Shown: piece after piece, positions 43,177 through 51,811 of the stretch | How positions within the stretch are numbered: the first letter of the stretch is position 1 | How the letters are laid out: the number at the start of each line of letters is the position of its first letter | Assembly: GCA_013284265.1 (NCBI GenBank) | Contig: JABTBR010000037.1 | Coordinates: 1 to 64,000 of the forward strand | Length of the DNA stretch: 64,000 bases | Reading direction: 5' to 3' | Source: Oxalobacteraceae bacterium | GTDB taxonomy: Bacteria; Pseudomonadota; Gammaproteobacteria; Burkholderiales; Burkholderiaceae_D | Made by a program: the position numbers and the translations under genes | Notes under the pieces: model-generated | What the model saw: only the letters and a program-made list of their open reading frames with translations | Told to the model about the DNA's origin: nothing | The model's database searches: none

Positions 43177-43283
43177 GGTGGTTCTCCTTGCGGAATAACG
43201 TGCTTGGCACGCTGGGGCTGGGTGGTGCGGAGGATGTAGGGGGCGCTACACTTCGATGGTAGTGATTCAGGCTAGAAAATTGA

Positions 43284-43297
43284 TTGATGCAGATCAA
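43284..43297 (-). promoter_or_regulatory. FNR/ANR box of the universal stress protein gene
   Basis: TTGATGCAGATCAA matches TTGAT-N4-ATCAA perfectly and is identical to the box at 1656-1669. Its centre is 114 bases upstream of the ATG, so a start near 43249 would place it at -41.5. Confidence 0.85.
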
Positions 43298-43439
43298 ATT
43301 CCTGCGTGTGTTCACTGGACGCTTGCCGGAGGTGTTTGACCTATTTCCTGGCGCCGGTGTCGGTACCGGACGCCGCCTCGCGACCGTTTCCCCTTGCAAC
43401 TTGCGGGCCGGGCTTATATAATTTTATTGCAATATTTCT

Positions 43440-43640
43440 TCCGGTCTTAGCCAACTCGTGTGGCTAAGTTAAATGGGAAGCCGGTGAACCCTGTCGTTTG
43501 GGCGATTCCGGCGCTGCCCCCGCAACGGTAAATGAGAGTAATGAACCGGCAACAGGCCACTGTGCACACCGCATGGGAAGGCGCCGCTTCAGGATATCGG
43601 CAGTTCGATATCGGCTCATGAGCCCGGAGACCAGCCAGAA
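43440..43640 (+). ncRNA. Cobalamin (AdoCbl) riboswitch
   Basis: The conserved cobalamin aptamer elements appear in order: AAATGGGAAGCCGGTGAA, then GCTGCCCCCGCAACGGTAA, CCACTG, GGGAAGG, and the B12 box ATGAGCCCGGAGACCAGCC at 43617-43635. It lies 156 bases before the first gene of the corrin operon and is expected to shut off the operon when coenzyme B12 is plentiful. A short pyrimidine-rich segment separates it from the coding region; no clear terminator hairpin was seen, so control may be at translation. Confidence 0.95.
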
Positions 43641-43795
43641 GGCATCACTATGTTTGAATCGCGGAGGGCGATCCAGGGTGGATTGCCGCGCCGCTGTTCG
43701 CCTCGCTTCCCTCTGTTTCTTCCTCCCTTAGCAAGTCCCTGTTCCAGGCAGTGTCGCCTGGTATGGTCGCGGCCGCTTATTGGAAGGACTGTCCT

Positions 43796-44134
43796 GTGAA
43801 GATCCACCAACGCCACGTACTGATGTGCGTCGGCCCGCGCTGCACCGAAGACGGTGTGCGCTCGCAAGCCATGTTCGAACTGATGGGCCGCAAGATCGAC
43901 GCCACCGCCGGACTGGCCGTCAAGCGCACCCGTAGCCACTGCATGCTGGCCTGCCGCAATGGCGGCCCGATCGCGGTCGTCTATCCCGAGGGGAGCTGGT
44001 ACCACGGCATCGACGAGGCCGCGCTCGATCGCATCGTCGACGAGCATCTGCTGCACGGCCGGGAAGTGCCGGAACTGATGTTCCACCGGCTGGGCGAGGG
44101 CGATCTGTGTGCGCCGGAGCAGGAACCACAATGA
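43796..44134 (+). CDS. [2Fe-2S] thioredoxin-like ferredoxin of the cobalamin operon
   Basis: This 112-residue protein begins QRHVLMCVGPRCTEDG and later has RSHCMLACRNGGP, the four-Cys pattern of thioredoxin-like [2Fe-2S] ferredoxins. It is first in the B12 operon directly behind the riboswitch. Such ferredoxins recur with corrin genes and may supply electrons or handle cobalt precursors; this is inferred from position. The start is GTG 43796 behind AAGGACTGTCCT. Confidence 0.85.
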   Translation: MKIHQRHVLMCVGPRCTEDGVRSQAMFELMGRKIDATAGLAVKRTRSHCMLACRNGGPIAVVYPEGSWYHGIDEAALDRIVDEHLLHGREVPELMFHRLGEGDLCAPEQEPQ

Positions 44135-44147
44135 AGGAATACTACGC

Positions 44148-44852
44148 ATGATCATCTGTATAGGCGCCGGTCCCGGCGATATCGGCTATCTGACCCAGCG
44201 CGGCGCGGAATTGATCCGCAATGCCGACGTGGTGGCCGGCTTTGAAGCGGTGCTGAATGTGGTGCGCAGCCTGATTCCGGATTGCGCGGCCACCATCACC
44301 ATGGGCTACCGCGACCAGGTGGCCAAGCTCGACGAAGTGGCGCTGGCCCACCATGCGGGCCAGCGCTGCGTGGTGGTGTTCATGGGCGATATTCATTTTA
44401 GCGGCTTCCAGTATCTGGAACGGGTGGAGCGCGCCTGCGGCCATCCGGTGGAGTCGCTGCCGGGGATTTCCTCGGCCCAGATCCTGGCCTCGCGCGCCAA
44501 GGTCTGCTTCGACGAGACCACTTTCATTACCTTCCACCGGCGCGGCGACCTGGCGCCGTTCAAGCGCCATCTGGTGCATGTGCTGGAAGACCAGCGCAAC
44601 GCCATCGTGATTCCCTGTCCGTGGGACGAGGCGCGCTCCTTCATGCCCTGGCATATCGCCGCCTATTTGCTGGAGCAGGGTATTCCGGCGGCGCACCGGG
44701 TCGAAGTATGGGAGAACCTGACCCGTGGCGAAGCCGAATGGCATGGCAGCCTGGCCGAGTGCGCGCAGCATCGCTGTTCGGACATGAGCATCATGCTGAT
44801 CCGCACGCTCGACCCGATGGCCAGCCAGATCGAAGCGGCGCCCGTCGTATGA
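44148..44852 (+). CDS. cbiE: Cobalt-precorrin-7 C5-methyltransferase
   Basis: This 234-residue SAM-dependent methyltransferase of the corrin family has the N-terminal GAGPGDIGYLTQRGAELI motif, VVVFMGDIHFSG and LPGISSAQILASRAK. It methylates C5 of the corrin ring. It corresponds only to the CbiE half of CobL; no CbiT (C15 methyltransferase/decarboxylase) domain follows or occurs elsewhere in the window. ATG 44148 follows AAGGAATAC. Its stop overlaps the start of the next gene. Confidence 0.88.
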   Translation: MIICIGAGPGDIGYLTQRGAELIRNADVVAGFEAVLNVVRSLIPDCAATITMGYRDQVAKLDEVALAHHAGQRCVVVFMGDIHFSGFQYLERVERACGHPVESLPGISSAQILASRAKVCFDETTFITFHRRGDLAPFKRHLVHVLEDQRNAIVIPCPWDEARSFMPWHIAAYLLEQGIPAAHRVEVWENLTRGEAEWHGSLAECAQHRCSDMSIMLIRTLDPMASQIEAAPVV

Positions 44853-46558
44853 GTCCAGATATCAGCAGGGCAGACCTGGGCCGGGACGGCGGCGCCACCG
44901 CCGCCGATAGCGTTGTCGCCACCGGGTACGGACCCACCGCCAGTACTGGCGACGCCTGCAGCGCGATTGTGGTGGCGGGCCACGGCAGCCGCGATGCGGA
45001 CGCGATCCGCGAATTCGAGGCATTGGTCGGCATGGTGCGCGAGCGCGCACCGGCCCAACTGGTCAGCCATGGTTATCTGGAATTCGCCAGCCCGACCATC
45101 GGCGAAGCGGTAGGCGCCTGCGTGGCCGCCGGTGCGCGCGATATCGCCATCGTGCCCGGCGTGCTGCTGGCGGCACGCCATGCCAAGAACGATTTGCCGG
45201 CCGAGGTACAGGCGCTGGCGCTGGCGTATCCCGGCGTGGAATTCCATTTTGGCGCGCCCTTCAATCTGCATGCGCAACTGCTGCAACTGGCGCAGCAGCG
45301 GGTGGTCGAAGCCGAGGCGCGCGCCGCGCGCACGGTGAACCGCCAGGACTGCTGCCTGGTGCTGGTGGGCCGTGGCACCAGCGACCCGGATGCGAATGGC
45401 GAAATCGCCAAGCTGGCGCGCATGCTGGAGGAGGGCATGGGCTTCGGCGCGTCTCAGGTGTGCTATGCGGGCACCGCCAGGCCCTTGGTGGCGGACGGTT
45501 TGCGCGCCGCCGCGGCGATGGGCTTTGTCCGGCTGGTGGTGCTGCCGGTGTTCCTGTTCGACGGTGTGCTGGTCAAACGGATTTATTCGGCTGTGGACGA
45601 TCTGCTGGAACGCGAGCCCGGACTCGAAGTGCTCAAGGCGCAGTATTTCGGTGTGCATGCGCATGTAGCCGACGTAGTAATCGAGCGCGCCCGCGAAGCA
45701 CGTGAAGGACGCGCGGACATGAACTGCTCGATGTGCAAATACCGGGTGCAGATCGTCGGTTTCGAGCAACAGGTTGGGGAGCCGCAGCGCGCGCACCATC
45801 TGGCGGTGCGTGGCGCACTGGCCGCTGGCGGCGGCGGCGGAGGTGCCGGAGGTGCCGGTGCCGGTGCGGCTACGGGCACGGGCACGCCGGGAACCGCTGC
45901 GGGCGTGCCGTTTCCCGCCTACGAACCGCATCCGATCGAAGCGGAGAGCTTCCGCATCATCGCCGCCGCGCGCGAGTGGAACAGCTTCCCGTTCGAGCAG
46001 CTGACGATCCTGCAGCGCATCGTGCATACCAGCGGCGATGTGGATGCGGTCAACGACTTCTATTTCTCGCCCGGCGCGGTGGATATCGGCATCCGTGCGC
46101 TGTTGCGCTGCAAGCGCGTGATCACCGATGTGACGATGGTGCAGACCGGCTTGAAGCGGGCGCTGCTTGAGCAGCTGGAAATTGAAACCTGGTGCGGCGT
46201 GCACGACCAGGAGAGCCATCTGATGTCGGCTGAATATGGCATCACCCGTTCGGCGGCCGGCATCCGGCGCGGCTGGCAGCGCTTTGGCAACGATGCGGTG
46301 GTGGTGATCGGGGATGCACCGACGGCGATCATGGAGGCGATCCGCTTGATCCGCGAGCATGGCTGGCGCCCGCAACTGGTGGTGGGTTTGCCGGTGGGTT
46401 TTGTGGGTACGCGCGAGAGCAAGGCTGCCTTGAAGCGCTGCCTGCAAGTGCCGCGCATTACCAATAGCGGCACGCGTGGCGGCTCGCCATGGGCGGCCAG
46501 TGTGATCAATGGCTTGATGATCGACGCGGTGAATCAGCTTGCCGGCAATGCCGATTAG
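44849..46558 (+). CDS. Fusion of sirohydrochlorin cobaltochelatase (CbiX) and precorrin-8X methylmutase (CbiC)
   Basis: This 569-residue protein joins two B12 enzymes. Residues 30-310 form CbiX, with the chelatase His in IVVAGHGSRDADAIREFE and VPGVLLAARHAKNDLP, and a late MNCSMCKYR (M-x-C-x-x-C), a metal-cluster motif known in long CbiX. A linker of about 35 residues rich in Gly, Ala and Thr follows. Residues 365-569 form CbiC, with PHPIEAESFRII, RIVHTSGDVDAV (catalytic His) and VTMVQTGLKRAL. Cobalt insertion at this early step marks the anaerobic-type pathway. The ATG overlaps the cbiE stop. Confidence 0.92.
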   Translation: MSPDISRADLGRDGGATAADSVVATGYGPTASTGDACSAIVVAGHGSRDADAIREFEALVGMVRERAPAQLVSHGYLEFASPTIGEAVGACVAAGARDIAIVPGVLLAARHAKNDLPAEVQALALAYPGVEFHFGAPFNLHAQLLQLAQQRVVEAEARAARTVNRQDCCLVLVGRGTSDPDANGEIAKLARMLEEGMGFGASQVCYAGTARPLVADGLRAAAAMGFVRLVVLPVFLFDGVLVKRIYSAVDDLLEREPGLEVLKAQYFGVHAHVADVVIERAREAREGRADMNCSMCKYRVQIVGFEQQVGEPQRAHHLAVRGALAAGGGGGGAGGAGAGAATGTGTPGTAAGVPFPAYEPHPIEAESFRIIAAAREWNSFPFEQLTILQRIVHTSGDVDAVNDFYFSPGAVDIGIRALLRCKRVITDVTMVQTGLKRALLEQLEIETWCGVHDQESHLMSAEYGITRSAAGIRRGWQRFGNDAVVVIGDAPTAIMEAIRLIREHGWRPQLVVGLPVGFVGTRESKAALKRCLQVPRITNSGTRGGSPWAASVINGLMIDAVNQLAGNAD

Positions 46559-47759
46559 AACCCACGGCGTAACCCTGGGGTCTGACCCGACGGGTCAGAC
46601 CCCGGCTCTTTGCCGTGGGTTTTTTTCTGAGAAAAGCGAATTCGATCTGGCTGTGCTGGCCTTGAACGGTTTGCGGCGTGGCCGCACCACCGGCAGCTGC
46701 GCCACAGCGGCGGTCAAGGCGGCGTTGACCCTGCTACTGCAAGGCCGCCGCCGCGACCGGGTGGAGGTGACGTTGCCCGACGGCCTGCATTACCTGTGGG
46801 TGCCGATCCAGGCGGTCGAGTTCAGCACGGACGGTACGGTGCGCGCGGAAGTGCTGAAAGACGGCGGCGACGATCCCGACAACACCCACGGCGCGACCAT
46901 CTTCGCCGAAGTACGCCGCAACACCACGGGCCAGATTCGCTTCTTCGCCGGCCGCGGCGTCGGCACGGCCACCCAGCCCGGCCTGCGGGTGGCGGTGGGC
47001 GAGCCGGCGATCAATCCGGTGCCGCGCCAGATGATGCGCACGGCGGTGGCCGAGGTGCTCGATGAACTGGGACAGGAAGATTGCGGCTTCGACCTGAGCA
47101 TCGGCTGTGAAAACGGGGAAGTCATCGCCCGCAAGACCTTCAACCCTCGCCTGGGTATCGTCGGCGGCATCTCCATCCTCGGCACGTCCGGGATCGTGGA
47201 GCCGATGTCGCTGGCGACCTGGGTCGCGTCGATCGAAGTGTATGTGCGGGTGGCCCTGGCCAGCGAGGCGCCTTGCGTGGCTTACCTGCCCGGAAAAATA
47301 GGCCGCGAATTCGCGCGCGATGTACTGGCCCTGCCGGAAGCGCGCACGGTGCAGATCGCCAACTTTCTCGGCGATGCACTCAGTTTTACCCAGACGGTGC
47401 TGGAGGAGCAGGGCCGCATGCTCGATGTGCTGTGGCTGGCCGGGCATCCAGGCAAGCTGGCCAAGGTGCTGGACGGCGTGTGGGACACGCATTCGAGCAA
47501 AAGCAATATGGCCATGGGCGGCGTGGCGCGCGTGGCGGCCGACTGCGGCTTTTCCGCAGCGGTGGTGGACGAGATACGACATTCAAATACGGTGGAAGCG
47601 GCAATGGAAAGACTCAAAATGGAAGACGGCGCACAGGATCTGTGGCGCGAAATCGAACGGCGCATCGGCGCGCTGACGCATGCACGCCTGCCTTCGGTGC
47701 GGCGGCTGGAAGTACGGCTGTTCGACCTGCACGGCAATCTGCTGGGCGGTGCGGCATGA
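46548..47759 (+). CDS. cbiD: Cobalt-precorrin-5B C1-methyltransferase
   Basis: This protein of about 403 residues has its conserved core beginning GLRRGRTTGSCATAAVKAAL and continuing with NPVPRQMM, GCENGEVIARKTFNPRLGIVGGISILGTSGIVEPMS (read in parts) and LWLAGHPGKLAKV. It methylates C1 after CbiG opens the ring lactone. The start is uncertain. ATG 46548 overlaps the end of cbiXC, but translation from it passes in frame through the repeat at 46559-46626, giving about 25 non-conserved residues. GTG 46653, just before the conserved core, is the alternative. Both have weak ribosome sites. Confidence 0.88.
   Translation: MPIRTHGVTLGSDPTGQTPALCRGFFSEKSEFDLAVLALNGLRRGRTTGSCATAAVKAALTLLLQGRRRDRVEVTLPDGLHYLWVPIQAVEFSTDGTVRAEVLKDGGDDPDNTHGATIFAEVRRNTTGQIRFFAGRGVGTATQPGLRVAVGEPAINPVPRQMMRTAVAEVLDELGQEDCGFDLSIGCENGEVIARKTFNPRLGIVGGISILGTSGIVEPMSLATWVASIEVYVRVALASEAPCVAYLPGKIGREFARDVLALPEARTVQIANFLGDALSFTQTVLEEQGRMLDVLWLAGHPGKLAKVLDGVWDTHSSKSNMAMGGVARVAADCGFSAAVVDEIRHSNTVEAAMERLKMEDGAQDLWREIERRIGALTHARLPSVRRLEVRLFDLHGNLLGGAA
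46559..46626. repeat. GGGGTCTGACCC-type repeat between cbiXC and cbiD, terminator-like
   Basis: AACCCACGGCGTAACCC to GCCGTGGGTT (46559-46620) encloses GGGGTCTGACCC-GAC-GGGTCAGACCCC. The outer arms AACCCACGGC/GCCGTGGGTT pair and are followed by a T-run to 46626, so it could act as an intrinsic terminator inside the B12 operon. It is the near-reverse-complement of the full unit at 12032-12094. Confidence 0.8.
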
Positions 47760-48589
47760 TCTCATCTGGCGCAAGCGCTGCGCTCATGGATGCGGCCAAC
47801 GAGGACGGACCGGTATCGACATCCGTGCCTGCATCGGTGCTTGGCGTCGGCGTGGATGCACCGGCCACGCTGGGTATGTTCTGGGGCATAGGCGTCGGTC
47901 CCGGCCCGGCCGGCTACCTGCCGCTGGCGGCCCTCGACGCGCTGGCCCGGGCCGATATCATTTATGCGCCGCGTGCGCGCGGTGTCGACGCATCGGTGGC
48001 GCTGCGCTGCCTGGACGGCATTGAGATCGCGGCCCACAAGCTGCGCGACATTGAATTCAATATGGACCCGGACCGCTCCGTGCTCAGCGCCCACTATGCG
48101 CAGCTGGCCGACAGCATCGCCGATGAGCTGAAGGCGGGATGCAACGTGGCTTACCTGACCATCGGTGACTCGCTGACCTATTCCACTTACGGCTATGTGC
48201 TGGCGGCGCTGCGTGCGCGCCTGCCGGGGCTGCCGCAGCGTACCTTCCCCGGCATTACCAGCTACGCGGCGGCCGCTTCCGCGCTGAGCTGGCCGCTGGG
48301 CGAGGGCAAGGAGCGCGTGTTAATCCTGCCCTGTCCCGAAACCTCGGAGGAACTGCGCCGCGAAATCGAGACCCACGACATCGTGGTGCTGATGAAGATC
48401 GGTCCGCGCCTGGACTGGGTGCTGGCCTTGTTGCGGGTGATGGAAATCGACCACCTGTGTGCCTTTGCACGCCGCATCGGCTTGCCGGGCGAGCTGCTGT
48501 GCGATGGCGTGGGCGATATGGTGGCCGAGCAGGCCATGGGTTATCTGGCCACCATGCTGGTGCGCCGCCATCCTCGAAAGGAACGTTAA
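47756..48589 (+). CDS. cbiL: Cobalt-factor II/precorrin-2 C20-methyltransferase
   Basis: This 277-residue SAM-dependent methyltransferase has GIGVGPGPAGYLPLAALDALARADIIYAPRA (read in parts), YLTIGDSLTYSTYGYVLAAL and FPGITSYAAAASALSWPL, all CbiL/CobI markers. It adds the C20 methyl group to the early macrocycle. The first 35 residues are an Ala/Ser-rich extension of low conservation. ATG 47756 overlaps the cbiD stop by four bases. Confidence 0.9.
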   Translation: MISSGASAALMDAANEDGPVSTSVPASVLGVGVDAPATLGMFWGIGVGPGPAGYLPLAALDALARADIIYAPRARGVDASVALRCLDGIEIAAHKLRDIEFNMDPDRSVLSAHYAQLADSIADELKAGCNVAYLTIGDSLTYSTYGYVLAALRARLPGLPQRTFPGITSYAAAASALSWPLGEGKERVLILPCPETSEELRREIETHDIVVLMKIGPRLDWVLALLRVMEIDHLCAFARRIGLPGELLCDGVGDMVAEQAMGYLATMLVRRHPRKER

Positions 48590-49365
48590 TGAAGGTCTAT
48601 TTCATCGGCGCCGGTCCGGGCGCCGCCGACCTGATCACGCTGCGCGGCGCGCGCATGCTGGGCAGCGTGGACATGGTGCTGTATGCCGGTTCGCTGGTGC
48701 CGGTGGAGATGCTGCAGCACTGCCGTCCCGGCACGGAGCTGATCGACACCGCCCAGCTGGACCTGGAACAGCAGCAGGCCTGCTATGTGCGGGCGCAGGC
48801 GGCCGGTATCGATGTCGTGCGCCTGCACTCGGGCGATCCATCGATTTATGGCGCTACGGCGGAGCAGATGCGCCGGCTCGAAGCCTTGGGCATCGCGTAT
48901 GAAGTGGTGCCCGGCGTGTCGTCCTTCACCGCCGCCGCCGCCGCCGTGCGCACCGAGCTGACCAAGCCGGAAGTGTCGCAGACGGTGATCCTGACGCGCG
49001 TGTCGGGACGGGCGTCCGCCGTGCCGGACGCGGAATCGATCGCGCTGCTGGCCGGGCACCGCGCCACCATGTGCATCTTCCTGTCCGGCCCCCAGTTGAA
49101 GAAGATCGTGGCCGACCTGTCGCTGCATTATCCGCAGGATACGCCGATCCGGCTGGTGCACCGCGCCAGCTGGCCGGACCAGAAAATTTACGAGGGCACG
49201 CTCGGCACCGTGCTGGAAGAGACCAAACGCGGTGCCTGGAACCTGACCACGATGATGCTGGTCGGCGCGGCGCTGGACAAGACCGTGGCGTCGGAGTCGA
49301 GCCTGTACTCGAAGGACTTCAGCCATCTGTTCCGCGTGGTGAAAAAATCCAAGGCGGCGGCGTGA
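48589..49365 (+). CDS. cbiF: Cobalt-precorrin-4 C11-methyltransferase
   Basis: This 258-residue protein has the classic corrin methyltransferase start VYFIGAGPGAADLITLRGARML, then DMVLYAGSLVP, VVRLHSGDPSIYGA and YEVVPGVSSFTAAAAAV, all typical of CbiF/CobM. It methylates C11. ATG 48589 shares its first base with the preceding TAA, behind AAAGGAACG. It is complete and of usual length. Confidence 0.92.
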   Translation: MKVYFIGAGPGAADLITLRGARMLGSVDMVLYAGSLVPVEMLQHCRPGTELIDTAQLDLEQQQACYVRAQAAGIDVVRLHSGDPSIYGATAEQMRRLEALGIAYEVVPGVSSFTAAAAAVRTELTKPEVSQTVILTRVSGRASAVPDAESIALLAGHRATMCIFLSGPQLKKIVADLSLHYPQDTPIRLVHRASWPDQKIYEGTLGTVLEETKRGAWNLTTMMLVGAALDKTVASESSLYSKDFSHLFRVVKKSKAAA

Positions 49366-50192
49366 GCGAAGCCGGCCTGGGAATCTGGCTGCTGCGTCCC
49401 GAAGGCGAAGCGCTGGGCGTCACGCTGGCCGGGCGTCTGGGCGCGCGTCTGTATCGGCCCTGGCTGGAGGGGCAAACCGGGCCGGAGCAAAGCGGCCCCG
49501 GCTTGAGTCCGGGCGAGCAGCTTCCATCGCCGGGCGAATTCGCGCTGCTGTCCCAGAAGGCGCAATTTCGCGCCGTGTTCCGGCGTCATCGCGGCTGGAT
49601 CATCGTGGCCGCAAGCGGTATCGCGGTGCGCTTTCTCGATGGACTGCTGGAAGACAAGCGTCACGATCCGGCGGTGGTCGTGCTGGACGTGGCGGGGCGT
49701 TTCGCCATTTCCCTGCTGGCCGGCCACGAAGGGGGCGCCAACGATCTGGCCTACCGGGTGGCCAATGTGGTGGGCGCGGTGCCGGTGGTGACAACGGCCA
49801 CCGAGGCAATCAAGCCGCTGGTGCTGGGCATAGGCTGCCGCAAGGGTGTGAGCGCTGAACGGATAGCAGCGGCGGTGCTGCACGCGCTGGGCCAGTTGGA
49901 CATCGGGCAGGTGCGCGAGGTGGCGACCGTCGACCTGAAGGCGAATGAGCCCGGCCTGCTGGCCTTCTGCGCGGCGCATGGCTTGCCGCTGCGGGTATTC
50001 GCGCGCGCCACGCTGGCGGCGCGGCCCTGGGTCGGCAAACCTTCGGACTGGGTACGCCAGAACGTGGGACTCGATGGCGTCTGCGAGCCGTGTGCGCTGG
50101 TCGCCAGCCCGCGCGGCGCGCTGCTGGTTCCTAAAACAAGCCTGGACGGCGTGGCCGTCGCAGTGGTTCAAGATCAATGGATGGAAATATGA
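49362..50192 (+). CDS. cbiG: Cobalt-precorrin-5A hydrolase
   Basis: This 276-residue protein matches CbiG: WIIVAASGIAVRFLDGLLEDKRHDPAVVVLD (read in parts), FAISLLAGHEGGANDLAYRVA in the middle domain, and LGIGCRKGVSAERI in the C-domain. It opens the ring delta-lactone and releases acetaldehyde. It is shorter than some CbiG proteins because the linker region is compact. The start is GTG 49362, overlapping the cbiF stop. Confidence 0.9.
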   Translation: MSEAGLGIWLLRPEGEALGVTLAGRLGARLYRPWLEGQTGPEQSGPGLSPGEQLPSPGEFALLSQKAQFRAVFRRHRGWIIVAASGIAVRFLDGLLEDKRHDPAVVVLDVAGRFAISLLAGHEGGANDLAYRVANVVGAVPVVTTATEAIKPLVLGIGCRKGVSAERIAAAVLHALGQLDIGQVREVATVDLKANEPGLLAFCAAHGLPLRVFARATLAARPWVGKPSDWVRQNVGLDGVCEPCALVASPRGALLVPKTSLDGVAVAVVQDQWMEI

Positions 50193-51811
50193 GTGGTGTA
50201 TTAAATCTGGTTTCGGTAGGTCCCGGTTTTGACGATCTGATCGTCCCGCGCGCCATCACGGCGCTCCGGCAAAGCGATGTGATCGTGGCGTATGAGTTGT
50301 ACCTGCGCTGGATACAGCCGCATATCGAAGGCAAGGAGATACACACGCCGCCGCTGACGCAGGAACGCGAGCGCGCCTTGCTGGCGATCGAGAAGGCGCG
50401 CGGCGGCGCCCGCGTGTCCTTGATTTCCAGCGGCGACATCGGCATCTACGCGATGGCCGCGCTGGCGTATGAGGAAATCCGCGAGGACGACACCTTTGAA
50501 GTGAACCTGATACCGGGCATCACGGCGGCGAATGCCTGCGCGTCCTTGCTGGGCTCTCCGCTGTCGCACGACTTTGCCACGCTGAGCCTGTCGGACCTGC
50601 TGTGTCCCTGGGAGTGGATCGAGCACCGCGCGCGCCATATCGCGCAGGCCGATCTGGCCTGTGTGATGTACAACGTGCAGAGCGCCGGCCGGCAGCAGGG
50701 CGTCTACCGCGTGCTGCAACTGATGCTGGAATCGAAGGCGCCGCACACCCTGTGCGGCGTGGTGAAGAATGCCTACCGGCCCGGCCAGCAACTGAGCATT
50801 CACCGGCTCGACGAACTGCCGGGCCTGAAATTCGACATGCTGACCACGCTGGTGATCGGCAACCGTTTCACCCAGCGCAAGCGCGGCCAGATCTTTACGC
50901 CGCGCGGCTATAACGACTGGTCCGAGGGGGGAGCCGGCGGCACGCAGCAAGGCAATGCCGGGCAAGGCGGCGCTGGCGCTCGCACTGGTGGCGATGCAGT
51001 ATCCGCGGGCGCCGTGACGCGCCAGTCCTTGCCGCGCGGGGCGGTCTGGGTCTTTTCCGGCACCAGTGACGGCAACGCGCTCGCGGCCAGCCTAGCCGAG
51101 GCGCAGGAGCGGCCGGTCGTGGTGTCCACCGCCACCGAGTATGGTGGTACGCTGGCGCAGCGCGACTGTCCCGGCGTGTCGATCTGGTCGGGCCGGCAGG
51201 GCGTGGAAGCGCGCCGCCAGGCGCTCGGCGAAAGCGGCGCCAGGGTGCTGGTCGATGCCACCCATCCTTACGCCAGCAGCATGTCGCGGCAGTTGCTGGG
51301 ATTGTCGCGCGAACTGGCGATTCCCTATCTTCGCTTTGAACGGGGCAGCGATTATGCGGCCACCGACGGCGAGCTGTGCGCGACGCAGGAGCTGGCCGCT
51401 GAACGCGCCATGGCAAATGGCAAGCGCATCTTCCTGGCCACCGGGTCGAAAGACGTGGCCAGCTTCCTGCAGGCTCCGGGAGCAGGTCAGCATGAATGGT
51501 TCCTGCGTCTGAGTGCCGATCCTGACATGCTCCAGCGCGCGATCGCGTTGGGCGTGCCGCGCGAGCGCATCTGCGCGATGCAAGGGCCGTTCTCCGCCGC
51601 CTTCAACACCGCGCTGTGGCGCGACTGGCAGATCGACTGTGTCGTTACCAAGGACTCGGGCGAGGCGGGTGGCTACCGCGCCAAGGTGGAAGCGGCCCAG
51701 GCGCTGGGTATTCCGCTGATCGTCATCGGACGCGACGAGCCGGACTATCCGAACCTGGCGACCAGCTTCGACGCCGTGGTGGAACAGCTGGAACGCTGGG
51801 ACCTGGCATGA
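50189..51811 (+). CDS. Fusion of C17-methyltransferase (CbiH/CobJ) and precorrin-6A reductase (CbiJ/CobK)
   Basis: This 540-residue protein has an N-terminal CbiH/CobJ domain (residues 1-245: VSVGPGFDDLIVPRAITAL, RVSLISSGDIGIYAMAALAYE, LIPGITAANACASLLGSPLSHDF (read in parts)), a Gly/Ala/Thr-rich linker at about 245-285, and a C-terminal CbiJ/CobK reductase (VWVFSGTSDGNALAASL, VLVDATHPYASSMS, CVVTKDSGEAGGYRAKVEAA). Ring contraction at C17 and later NAD(P)H reduction are thus on one chain. ATG 50189 overlaps the cbiG stop; an ATG four codons upstream is less likely. Confidence 0.92.
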   Translation: MSGVLNLVSVGPGFDDLIVPRAITALRQSDVIVAYELYLRWIQPHIEGKEIHTPPLTQERERALLAIEKARGGARVSLISSGDIGIYAMAALAYEEIREDDTFEVNLIPGITAANACASLLGSPLSHDFATLSLSDLLCPWEWIEHRARHIAQADLACVMYNVQSAGRQQGVYRVLQLMLESKAPHTLCGVVKNAYRPGQQLSIHRLDELPGLKFDMLTTLVIGNRFTQRKRGQIFTPRGYNDWSEGGAGGTQQGNAGQGGAGARTGGDAVSAGAVTRQSLPRGAVWVFSGTSDGNALAASLAEAQERPVVVSTATEYGGTLAQRDCPGVSIWSGRQGVEARRQALGESGARVLVDATHPYASSMSRQLLGLSRELAIPYLRFERGSDYAATDGELCATQELAAERAMANGKRIFLATGSKDVASFLQAPGAGQHEWFLRLSADPDMLQRAIALGVPRERICAMQGPFSAAFNTALWRDWQIDCVVTKDSGEAGGYRAKVEAAQALGIPLIVIGRDEPDYPNLATSFDAVVEQLERWDLA

